This document shows, piece after piece, positions 6,533 to 13,141 of a stretch of DNA of 15,421 bases. The notes under the pieces were generated by a model. The model ran no database searches. It was not told the origin of the DNA and saw nothing but the letters and a program-made list of their open reading frames with translations. The stretch comes from a bacterium (GTDB taxonomy: Bacteria > Acidobacteriota > Blastocatellia > Pyrinomonadales > Pyrinomonadaceae): the NCBI GenBank assembly GCA_029945985.1, contig JAQSDP010000439.1, positions 1 through 15,421 on the forward strand, written 5' to 3'. The position numbers were made by a program, and so were the translations under genes. Position 1 is the first letter of the stretch, and each line of letters begins with the position of its first letter.

Positions 6533-7011
6533 ACGATCTTTTGCGGCTGTATCGTCCGGTGAATACCCTGGATTTGATGAAACATTGCATCCACGGCCTC
6601 TTCATTCCCGACTAGACCCGCGAGCGTGATCCGCGATAACGCGTTCTCGACTATCTCGTGCAAACCAACGATTACCGGACGAATGCCGCAATCCCCGGTG
6701 TGGATGCACTTGTCGAGAATTCCCGTGTAGCTCTCACAATGCGAACTCAGAACGTCTTCATCCAGGACCTTGATGATCTCGTTAAGAAAGATCTCCTGAG
6801 CGGGCCGAGCCAGAAAATATCCGCCCTTTGTGCCGCGCGTCGAATTAACAAACCCGGCCTTATTCAGAAGCCACATCAGCTTGCCCGCGTTCGCCGTCGA
6901 GATCCCTTCGCGCTCGGCGATCTGCGGCAGCGTTAGCGTCTCGCCATCCTTCAGATTCGCAAGCTGCACCAAGCATCTGAGGCCGTATTCTTCCTGAGCT
7001 GAGATCTTCAT
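6529..7011 (-). CDS. Rrf2-family Fe-S-sensing transcriptional regulator (SufR/IscR-like)
   Basis: A 160-residue regulator. The N-terminal winged helix includes ISAQEEYGLRCLVQLA, the recognition helix around GISTANAGKLMWLLNKAGFV and the wing RGTKGGYFLAR (59-69), all typical of Rrf2. Three cysteines C92, C102 and C108 (C-x9-C-x5-C) follow the dimerisation helix in the place where IscR carries C-x5-C-x5-C, so it can probably bind an Fe-S cluster. By analogy with IscR and SufR it should sense cluster status and control its own suf operon. A strong promoter and an inverted repeat lie directly upstream, consistent with autoregulation. The start ATG at 7011 has no clear Shine-Dalgarno. The product name is secure at family level only. 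Confidence 0.93.
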   Translation of the reverse strand: MKISAQEEYGLRCLVQLANLKDGETLTLPQIAEREGISTANAGKLMWLLNKAGFVNSTRGTKGGYFLARPAQEIFLNEIIKVLDEDVLSSHCESYTGILDKCIHTGDCGIRPVIVGLHEIVENALSRITLAGLVGNEEAVDAMFHQIQGIHRTIQPQKIV

Positions 7012-7015
7012 AAGC

Positions 7016-7036
7016 TAAACCGCGATAAAGGGTTTA
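7016..7036. promoter_or_regulatory. Inverted repeat in the leader of the rrf2-suf operon, candidate operator
   Basis: TAAACC and GGTTTA form perfect 6-base arms separated by 9 bases (arms at 7031-7036 and 7016-7021). It lies between the predicted transcription start (about 7048) and the regulator's ATG at 7011. The 21-bp dyad length fits the footprint of a dimeric Rrf2 protein. It could equally be a weak RNA hairpin near the start codon. The operator role is inferred. Confidence 0.45.
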
Positions 7037-7054
7037 TGGTTCGTCTATGAGCAG

Positions 7055-7083
7055 ATTATCGCAAATCCTTACTTTTTGGTCAA
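7055..7083 (-). promoter_or_regulatory. Sigma-70-type promoter for the rrf2-suf operon
   Basis: On the minus strand, TTGACC (7083-7078) is followed by exactly 17 bases and then GATAAT (7060-7055). Each hexamer differs from consensus by one base and the spacing is ideal. Transcription would start near 7048, giving a leader of about 37 nt before the regulator's ATG. This is the clearest promoter in the window, and no other convincing one lies inside the downstream twelve-gene unit. Confidence 0.8.
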
Positions 7084-7115
7084 GATTGAAAACGAGCGTC
7101 TCCGAGGGCAACAGG

Positions 7116-7144
7116 GCACGCCCGCTACCGCTTGGGTTTCTGCC
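7116..7144. repeat. Half palindromic element, family B-like, overlapping the aminopeptidase stop
   Basis: This 29-base stretch resembles the right arm of the complete family B element (7690-7718); about 25 of 31 bases match over the aligned stretch. It includes the shared core, here read on the minus strand as AAGCGGTAGCG. No opposite arm is present on the left. The TAG within the core (7127-7125) is the stop codon of the aminopeptidase, and the last residues KPKR are element-encoded. Confidence 0.65.
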
Positions 7145-10100
7145 TTATCTTCACCGCCCGTTCGATCACGTCTACGTTCTCCAGGATCTTCAGCCGAAGA
7201 TCGTTATCGACGTTCGGATTGTCCGCGAGAAACTTGTTTACGATCGCCAACGCCTCTTCACTTCGCTGTCCGCCGATGAACGCTCCGAGCCAGCCGTTTA
7301 CGAAGAAGATCTTTCGGTTACGTTTGTGGTTGGGTAGTTCCTGCAGGGCTTTCTGCAGATACGGCAAGGTGAGATCGCTGTGCCGAATCGAGTTCCAGGG
7401 CCCGAACGCCGCTTCGATCCAGCTTTCGCTGATCTCTTTGTTGTTAACGAAATCGTTCCAATACTTCGCCTTGTTCTCCGCCGTCCCGATTCCCGCTTTT
7501 GCCGCGTATGCGTACCGCTTCGCGTCATCGCCCGTCTCGGCTTTCTCAAGATCGGCAAGAAGCTTAGGTGCTTCCGGATCATTGAGTATTAGAAGCCGCG
7601 TGACGATGTCGAACTTGTCCTTTGTCTTGATCGGTATCGAGGCGGAAACCCGACCGGTAGGGAGGGTGTTCCTATTCGGCGGCGAAGAGACACCCTCGCT
7701 ACCGCTCAGGTTTCCGCCTTTGAGCATGGCCTTGAGCACGTTCCTCGCCTTCTCGCTTGATGCGATATTCAGCAGCGCCCGATAATACGTGATCCGCTGC
7801 CCGAGCGTCGGCGAGTTCCGCATTCCGGTGATAAGCATCTCTTCGACAAGGTCAGAACCCGGAGCGGTAGCGACGGGATTCTTCGTGCCAGTGCCAGATC
7901 GGAATCCGGTCGCTACCGCTCCCGGTTCTGACAGATAGTAGTTCATCGCCGTCCCGACGCGGTTCAGCAGCAACGCCGTCGTCGACTCGTCATCGCAGTT
8001 CAGAGTACAAGCTTTAGCTTGCCCGCCGTTGCCCGCAGACCTCTCCTTGCCAGCGGGAAACAAACTAAAGTTTGAACTCTGAACGCGGACCACCAACTCA
8101 ACATACTCCCGCGGGTCAAGCTCGCCCTCGCGGACGCTGTCCCACAGGGCTCCCCACATCATCGACCGCAGGAACGGGTCTTTCTCGTTCTGGATGTTCT
8201 TCAGAACATAATCGCGGCTCCTGTCATCGAGCAGAAAAATGCCGTAGCCGTAGTCCTGGTAGTTCGGAAAAATAAGCTTTACACCTCGCCTCGCGTCAAA
8301 GGTTCCGCTTATCTTTTGGTCTCCAAACGACCAAGTCGAGGGAATGATATTGAGCTCCCTAACCTCTGTCTTGGAATCGCTCGTGACCAATAGAAGCTTC
8401 GCTTTTTCGCGCCAGAAAAGAACATTCTCGACGGGCTTATTCGCTTCGACATTATTCGAGTTCTGTTGCGCGACTCCAAATGTAACGGTTTCTTTTTTAC
8501 GAAGTTCACTCGGATCAAATCCGAAATTTGACTCACCCACCCGAAACACGGGAAGCCCACGTTCTTTGACCCAAACATTCGCCCAATCCTTCAAATCTTT
8601 TCCACTCGCAGTCTCGAACTCCTTCACAAGATCTTCCCATCCAGCATTCCTAAACTCATGCTTCTTCAGAAATGCACGCACAGCCGCCTTAAACTTATCC
8701 TCACCCAGATAAAACTCCGCCTGCCGCAAAAACGCCGGGGCTTTGTTGTAGACGATGTTGCCGTAGGCGGATTTTGCGGCGGAGAGGTTTTTGATCTCTT
8801 GATATATCGGCGTGGTGCCCTTGGTCGAATCGGTCTGGTAGGCGGCCTGTTTGACGCGTTCGTAGAAGACCTTCCACTCGTTCATTTCCGGCATTATCTT
8901 TTCCATTGCCTTGTACGCCGTGAAGGTCGCGAAGCCTTCCTTTAGCCAAAGGTCGTCGAACCAACGCATCGTCACCGTGTCCCCAAACCACTGATGCGCC
9001 GCCTCGTGAAAGATCAGCGTCGCCCGCGAGATGTGGTCGTTCTTCGTCGGCTCCTGCGGAAAAATGATGCTTGCTTCCCTCAGAAACGTCGCCCCCGCAT
9101 GCTCCATCCCGCCAAACGGAAACTCCGGTATCAGCACCAGATCGTACTTAGGAAACGGGAACTTGTAATCGAAATACTCCTCGAAATATTTGATCGCCTC
9201 GCGATTGAGTCGGGCGACCTCCGCCGCATGCGGCTTGAACTTGGCCGCCTGTGACTTGCGGACGTAAATGTCAGAACCCGGAGCGGTAGCGACGGGATTC
9301 CTCGCATCGGTCGCCGGCAAGAATCCGGTCGCTACCGCTCCCGGTTCTGACACCTTCTCAAACGGCCCTGCGGCGAACGCGAAGACGTAGGTGCTGATGG
9401 GTTTGGTTTCAGCGAATACGCGCAGCTTTGACAACTTGAGATCGTCGGGAGGTTTGGCCGAATCGATCAGTCTCTGTTCATATGTTTGCGCGCTATTTCC
9501 GATTACGTGCCACTCGAAGGGTGCTCGGATGATAAGACTGAACTTCGCCTTAATATCGGGCTGATCAAAAACCGGAAACGCCGTGCTCGCGTCGGACGGG
9601 ACGAAGAGCGAGTAGAGATATTCCGACCCGTCCTCTTTATCCACATACCGTGTTATCGCCGACCCGCTCGGCAATATCGGCGACGTGAAATCGAGCTTGA
9701 TCACGTTCTCGCCCATCACCACACCGTCCGCGAAGATCAGGTGTTCATCTCTTTCTTCGTACTTTAGGCCCGATATCGCCCTTGCTGACGCGCGGGCCTG
9801 TGCATCCGGTTGCGCATGCCCGACCGTTAGGGAGGGCGATACGCTCGCCGCGGCCCCGTTAAGTGTTACATTCGAGATCGTCGATTTCTCTTCATGTCCT
9901 CGGATCTTCCGCCAATCCAGAACAATAAACCTCGGCGGACACTCGGCACACGCCTCCGCGGCGTACTGGAGCTTTATCTCCACCGTCCCTTTCAACACCG
10001 GCGACATCTTTTCCAGCGTCAGATTCAGCTTGTACTGGACCTCGGAATAACGAACCGCCCGCCACTCGGCAAGTTCCTGCGAAACGCCCGGTTCGATAGG

Positions 10101-10163
10101 CGGTACTTGGGCGAACGCTGATACGGACAAGGCCACAAATACAAGGAGAAATCGGATGAACAT
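7125..10163 (-). CDS. Exported M1-family zinc aminopeptidase with translated palindromic inserts
   Basis: A 1012-residue secreted or periplasmic metallopeptidase that should remove N-terminal residues from peptides. A Sec signal peptide occupies about residues 1-18 (FLLVFVALSVSAFA, cleavage after AFA). The substrate motif reads GGMEH at 351-355 (the family usually has G-A/G-M-E-N). Zinc ligands are HEAAH at 386-390 and E409, a perfect HEXXH-x18-E, and the segment WFDDLWLKEGFATF is typical M1. The C-terminal half is the helical domain. Five palindromic elements are translated within it at about residues 110-129, 272-298, 694-722, 745-771 and 816-841. Together they add about 130 residues; without them the protein is about 880, the usual size. 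The frame is open and the catalytic site intact, so it is probably functional. No clear promoter or Shine-Dalgarno is visible. Confidence 0.95.
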   Translation of the reverse strand: MFIRFLLVFVALSVSAFAQVPPIEPGVSQELAEWRAVRYSEVQYKLNLTLEKMSPVLKGTVEIKLQYAAEACAECPPRFIVLDWRKIRGHEEKSTISNVTLNGAAASVSPSLTVGHAQPDAQARASARAISGLKYEERDEHLIFADGVVMGENVIKLDFTSPILPSGSAITRYVDKEDGSEYLYSLFVPSDASTAFPVFDQPDIKAKFSLIIRAPFEWHVIGNSAQTYEQRLIDSAKPPDDLKLSKLRVFAETKPISTYVFAFAAGPFEKVSEPGAVATGFLPATDARNPVATAPGSDIYVRKSQAAKFKPHAAEVARLNREAIKYFEEYFDYKFPFPKYDLVLIPEFPFGGMEHAGATFLREASIIFPQEPTKNDHISRATLIFHEAAHQWFGDTVTMRWFDDLWLKEGFATFTAYKAMEKIMPEMNEWKVFYERVKQAAYQTDSTKGTTPIYQEIKNLSAAKSAYGNIVYNKAPAFLRQAEFYLGEDKFKAAVRAFLKKHEFRNAGWEDLVKEFETASGKDLKDWANVWVKERGLPVFRVGESNFGFDPSELRKKETVTFGVAQQNSNNVEANKPVENVLFWREKAKLLLVTSDSKTEVRELNIIPSTWSFGDQKISGTFDARRGVKLIFPNYQDYGYGIFLLDDRSRDYVLKNIQNEKDPFLRSMMWGALWDSVREGELDPREYVELVVRVQSSNFSLFPAGKERSAGNGGQAKACTLNCDDESTTALLLNRVGTAMNYYLSEPGAVATGFRSGTGTKNPVATAPGSDLVEEMLITGMRNSPTLGQRITYYRALLNIASSEKARNVLKAMLKGGNLSGSEGVSSPPNRNTLPTGRVSASIPIKTKDKFDIVTRLLILNDPEAPKLLADLEKAETGDDAKRYAYAAKAGIGTAENKAKYWNDFVNNKEISESWIEAAFGPWNSIRHSDLTLPYLQKALQELPNHKRNRKIFFVNGWLGAFIGGQRSEEALAIVNKFLADNPNVDNDLRLKILENVDVIERAVKIRQKPKR
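7641..7718. repeat. Palindromic element, family B, in frame inside the aminopeptidase
   Basis: A 78-base element with 29-base arms (7641-7669 and 7690-7718) that pair at 26 of 29 positions around a 20-base loop. Its right arm, reversed, contains GAGCGGTAGCGA, the 12-base core also present in family A. The length is exactly 26 codons. It is read through without a stop, producing a segment of about residues 816-841 of the peptidase. Confidence 0.85.
7851..7932. repeat. Palindromic element, family A, copy 2, in frame inside the aminopeptidase
   Basis: An 82-base element with 31-base arms (7851-7881 and 7902-7932) pairing at 29 of 31 positions around a 20-base loop. Both arms are identical to those of copy 1 at 9270-9351, including the same two mismatches; only the loops differ. 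It encodes SEPGAVATGF, a 7-residue loop and NPVATAPGSD, in the same frame as copy 1. Confidence 0.92.
7998..8084. repeat. Palindromic element, family C, in frame inside the aminopeptidase
   Basis: An 87-base element (29 codons). The outer arms of 24 bases (7998-8021 and 8061-8084) pair at 21 of 24 positions and begin GTTCAGAGT. The arms contain a further A/T-rich palindrome (CAAGCTTTAGCTTG type) unlike the GC-rich cores of families A and B. An inner CCCGC/GCGGG pair may extend the stem. It is translated as about residues 694-722 and introduces two cysteines (CTLNC). Confidence 0.82.
9270..9351. repeat. Palindromic element, family A, copy 1, in frame inside the aminopeptidase
   Basis: An 82-base element with 31-base arms (9270-9300 and 9321-9351; 29 of 31 pair) around a 20-base loop. 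The core of the arm is GAGCGGTAGCGA. It interrupts the N-terminal domain of the peptidase between PFEKV and IYVRKSQ, in what should be a surface connection. The arms match copy 2 in all 62 bases. Confidence 0.92.
9778..9837. repeat. Palindromic element, family D, in frame inside the aminopeptidase
   Basis: A 60-base (20-codon) element: two 26-base arms (9778-9803 and 9812-9837) pair at 19 of 26 positions around an 8-base loop. One arm shares CCCGACCG followed by TAGGGAGGG with the left arm of family B, differing there by one base, so D and B are related. It encodes SPSLTVGHAQPDAQARASAR, about residues 110-129, and reads through without a stop. The stem is weaker than in the other copies, so it may be older. 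Confidence 0.68.
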
Positions 10164-10230
10164 ACGTTTATGGGATTACAGGATACAACAGGTTAGGCGC
10201 TCCGGAACTGCGGATGGTTGCAGAATCGAA

Positions 10231-10260
10231 AAATGAAAAAGGCGGCTCCGACGGCCGCCT
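10231..10260 (-). terminator. Intrinsic terminator after the TonB-domain gene
   Basis: On the minus strand, GGCGGC and GCCGCC (10259-10254 and 10246-10241) form a GC-rich 6-base stem, extended by one A-T pair, with a 7-base loop. It is followed at once by TTTTTCATTT. It lies 23 nt downstream of the TonB-domain gene's stop, separating that gene from the aminopeptidase. Confidence 0.85.
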
Positions 10261-10282
10261 CCATTAAAATAAAAGGTTAAAA

Positions 10283-11596
10283 CTACAGCGAGAAATTAAA
10301 GTTCACAAAACCCGTCGCTTGAACCGCCTGGCCTTCGATCATGATGGGCCGAAACTTCCATTTGCGGATCGCATCTTTTGCCGAGGCCTGCAGCAAAGTC
10401 GGGCCCGAGCTGCTCTTGACCTCGACTACGTTACCTTTTTCATCAACCGCGACCTCAACGCGGACCACCCCGGTCGCACGCATCGTGCGGGCTGCCGGTG
10501 GATAGATCGGGGCAGATTGTTTCTCGGCATATGGAAGCAACGATCCGACCGCGATCGGACCGGTCGGCTGGCTTGAAGTTGTCGCCTTGACCTTGTTCGC
10601 GTCTTCGGTCTGCTGACTGTTACCCGCGATGATCCGTGATCGATCAGCTTGCGTTTCGTTGGCCTGTCTGACGGGCTCGGTAACTAAAGGTTTGTTGTTT
10701 GCCGCAACCGCGGTTGAAGACGGCTGCCGATTCGCTGCTACCGGTTTGTTCTCTGCCGGGCTTGATATTGGGAGGAGTGCTGCGGAAGCGCTGTTATTCG
10801 GAACTGTGGTTGTCTGCGGTTGGGGTACCGAAGCCGGCGTGCTCGTACCGTCAACGGCGTTGATGATCACACTCCGCGAAACGGCCATCTGCTCTCGCGA
10901 ATCCGCAACCGCATCACGCCAACGGCGAGCGTCATAATCATCGCGAGCAATTGCCACGCGCGCGTTGGTCGCCTCTTCCATCAGGCCGAGGCCGGTCGCG
11001 GATTTGAGCTTATCGGCTGACAGTTCCTTTGATTGCGTTATAACCATCTCGACGGTTTCACGCATCTTTTCAAGGTCGTTCAGCGCTTCGAGCGGAAGGT
11101 TGCGGTCATTGATGCTCAAGCCAAGAGCCCGATACCGGTCAGCCTGATTCCGAGCACTTTTAACGATCTGGCCTGCGACGATACCGTAACTTTCCAGCGA
11201 ATTCTGCTTGGTGGTTTTCTGCTCGGCGTAAAACTGATTGAGAAGTGCCTGAGCCTTCTTATGGTCGCCCTGTTCCAGATAGCTGTTCATCAACAGCACG
11301 TTCGTGACAGCAATAACGGACTGGTCCGACGTCTCGCGGCGGATATTCTCAAGCTCGTTGATGGCGGCGTAATAATTGCGGACGGCGATGAAAGCTTTTG
11401 CCTTCGAAATGCGGTCTCGCATTACCTCGGCGGCGGTCGGAGCCTTAACGATCGGTTGTGTAGGGGGCGCCCCAGCCGTGTTAGTAGGAGCGATAGGGTT
11501 CTGCGATGCTTGCGGCGATTGTGCAACCGTAATTGTTGCGAATGCTGATAAAACCAGGAATACCGAAGTGAAATTCCTTCCGACATTTGACGGCAT
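10283..11596 (-). CDS. Exported TPR-like protein with TonB C-terminal domain
   Basis: A 437-residue protein in three parts. Residues 1-26 look like a signal peptide or uncleaved anchor (FTSVFLVLSAFATITVA). Residues about 55-245 are helical and TPR-like. Residues about 245-350 form a low-complexity linker rich in P, T, S, A, N and Q, with a near-repeat of AAN-x-x-P. The TonB C-terminal domain (about 357-437) includes SAPIYPPAARTMRATGVVRV, VDEKGNVVEVKSSSG and AIRKWKFRP. This domain in TonB contacts outer-membrane receptors. Here the helical region replaces the usual Pro-rich spacer and no ExbB/ExbD genes are nearby, so energy transduction is uncertain. AGGAG lies 9 nt before the ATG. It is a single gene with its own terminator. 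The domain call is firm; the role is open. Confidence 0.88.
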   Translation of the reverse strand: MPSNVGRNFTSVFLVLSAFATITVAQSPQASQNPIAPTNTAGAPPTQPIVKAPTAAEVMRDRISKAKAFIAVRNYYAAINELENIRRETSDQSVIAVTNVLLMNSYLEQGDHKKAQALLNQFYAEQKTTKQNSLESYGIVAGQIVKSARNQADRYRALGLSINDRNLPLEALNDLEKMRETVEMVITQSKELSADKLKSATGLGLMEEATNARVAIARDDYDARRWRDAVADSREQMAVSRSVIINAVDGTSTPASVPQPQTTTVPNNSASAALLPISSPAENKPVAANRQPSSTAVAANNKPLVTEPVRQANETQADRSRIIAGNSQQTEDANKVKATTSSQPTGPIAVGSLLPYAEKQSAPIYPPAARTMRATGVVRVEVAVDEKGNVVEVKSSSGPTLLQASAKDAIRKWKFRPIMIEGQAVQATGFVNFNFSL

Positions 11597-11746
11597 TTTC
11601 AGTCTCTCCTTTTGGTGACTTTAGTTTCCGTAAAGGTCTAGCGAACTACTCAAAAGAAGGCTCACTATCAAACGACCCACTCAAAAAATACAAAAACTTC
11701 CCAATATCAATAAATCATCAATACGGGCGTTTTTATCCAAACCCGT

Positions 11747-13141
11747 TCAATTCTTCAAACTATTGATGATTTTCTGACGGTATGTGTTTGCGTCTCTTTT
11801 TATAACACTTTCGTTAAGGGTCAACAAACGGCGATCGAGCATGACGACGCGGCCGTGGATTATGACGGTACGCACGTCCGAGGCTTTTGTGGCGTAAACA
11901 AGGTGGGAATAAATGTTGTACATCGGCGTTTGATGAAGCTCATCGAGTCCGACGATTGCGATATCCGCAAGCTTTCCGACCTCGATCGAGCCGATCTTAT
12001 CGCCCATGTGGAGAGCCCTCGCACCGCCGATCGTCGCCATCGCGAATACAACCTCAGCGGGCATCGCCTTCGGATCGCCGGAGACGAGTTTGTGCAGCTT
12101 TGCGGCCGTGTCCATTTCTTCCCACATCGAAAGATCGTTGTTCGAGGCCGCTCCGTCTGTCCCCAAGCCTACATTGACACCCTTTCGAAGCATCGACGGA
12201 ACCGGAGCCGTCCCCGCGGCGAGTTTCATATTCGAATGCGGATTATGAGCAACGCCGACGTTGTGCTTCTTAAGCAGATCGATCTCAGCCTCGTTCGCCT
12301 GGATCACATGAGCCGCGATGGTGCGATCGTTGAAGAAACCGATATTCTCGACAAACCCGATCGGCCGCTGACCGGCGTGCTTCTGCTGGATGAACTCGGT
12401 CTCGGTGTTCGCCTCGGCTAAGTGAATAACAAGCGGGGCTTTCAGCCTGTCGGAGACGGCTCTTGCTTCAAGCAGATGTTCCTGCGAAACCGTGTAAGGA
12501 GCATGCGGCGCTATCGCTGGAGTGATCAGAGGATCGTTCTGCCATTTACGGATGAATCGTTCGGTGTAGGCGATCGCCTCTGGCCATGTCTTGTTGTCGG
12601 GAACCGGAAAATCGATGACCGTCTCGCCGAGCACGCCGCGCATTCCCGCTTTCTTTGTCTCGTCAGCGATCGCGTCCTCGAAGTAATACATATCGCAGTA
12701 CGTCGTCGTACCGCCCTTGATCATCTCCGCCAGCCCGAGCCGCGTGCCTGCCCGCACGAACGCCTCATCGACGTTCTTTGCCTCCGCCGGGAAAATGAAC
12801 TTCGTCAGCCACTCCTGCAGATCCATGTCATCCGCGATCCCGCGAAAAAGCGACATCGGCACGTGAGTATGCGTGTTGATTAGCCCCGGAATAACGACCT
12901 TACCGGTCGCGTCGATAGTCCTCGCAGTGCGCATCCTTGCCGGCATCGCGGACCGCTTACCAACCCACTCGATCTTCTCTCCGCGCATGACCACTGCTCC
13001 GTTCTCGATCACACGGCGATCCTTATCCATCGTGACGACAGTGCCCCCGACGATCGCAATGTCCGCAGATCGAGCCTGACTAAACGCTGGCGTGATCGCC
13101 AGTAGCGAGAAGAAGATCGTGACGCTTAGTAGTCTTTTCAT
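11747..13141 (-). CDS. Exported amidohydrolase, MtaD/SsnA-type nucleoside/purine deaminase
   Basis: A 464-residue metal-dependent amidohydrolase, most like the 5-methylthioadenosine/S-adenosylhomocysteine deaminase and chlorohydrolase branch. The metal and active-site residues are all present: H91 and H93 in NTHTHVPMSLFRG, H213 in APHAPY, H240 with E243 in IHLAEA, H278 and D329 in GLGTDGAASNNDL. A clear Sec signal peptide (about residues 1-21, cleavage near AFS-QA) is unusual for this branch, which is mostly cytosolic. It overlaps the cytidine deaminase stop by ATGA and is the last gene of the nucleoside salvage operon, so a purine or nucleoside substrate is plausible but unproven. Guanine deaminase or another deaminase of the same superfamily remains possible. 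Confidence 0.9.
   Translation of the reverse strand: MKRLLSVTIFFSLLAITPAFSQARSADIAIVGGTVVTMDKDRRVIENGAVVMRGEKIEWVGKRSAMPARMRTARTIDATGKVVIPGLINTHTHVPMSLFRGIADDMDLQEWLTKFIFPAEAKNVDEAFVRAGTRLGLAEMIKGGTTTYCDMYYFEDAIADETKKAGMRGVLGETVIDFPVPDNKTWPEAIAYTERFIRKWQNDPLITPAIAPHAPYTVSQEHLLEARAVSDRLKAPLVIHLAEANTETEFIQQKHAGQRPIGFVENIGFFNDRTIAAHVIQANEAEIDLLKKHNVGVAHNPHSNMKLAAGTAPVPSMLRKGVNVGLGTDGAASNNDLSMWEEMDTAAKLHKLVSGDPKAMPAEVVFAMATIGGARALHMGDKIGSIEVGKLADIAIVGLDELHQTPMYNIYSHLVYATKASDVRTVIIHGRVVMLDRRLLTLNESVIKRDANTYRQKIINSLKN

Noticed and set aside
7851..7932. The palindromes as terminators or as evidence that the peptidase is a pseudogene
   Set aside because: They are not followed by T-tracts, and the frame stays open across all of them with an intact HEXXH-x18-E site.
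7641..9351. The repeats as a CRISPR array
   Set aside because: Copies are inverted repeats scattered through a coding frame at uneven distances, with no regular spacers and no cas genes.
10720..10790. Diverged repeat element in the linker of the TonB-domain gene (CTGCTACCGGTTTG)
   Set aside because: Similarity to family B is short and no inverted arm is present; low-complexity AANxxP coding explains it better.
11723..11746. Hairpin ACGGG/CCCGT after the amidohydrolase as a terminator
   Set aside because: Only five perfect pairs around a 14-base gap, no T-run follows, and one arm overlaps the coding end.
11597..11746. Promoter for the TonB-domain gene
   Set aside because: Several AT-rich hexamers such as TTGATA are present, but none has a good partner at 16-18 bases, so no call is made for this 150-base gap.
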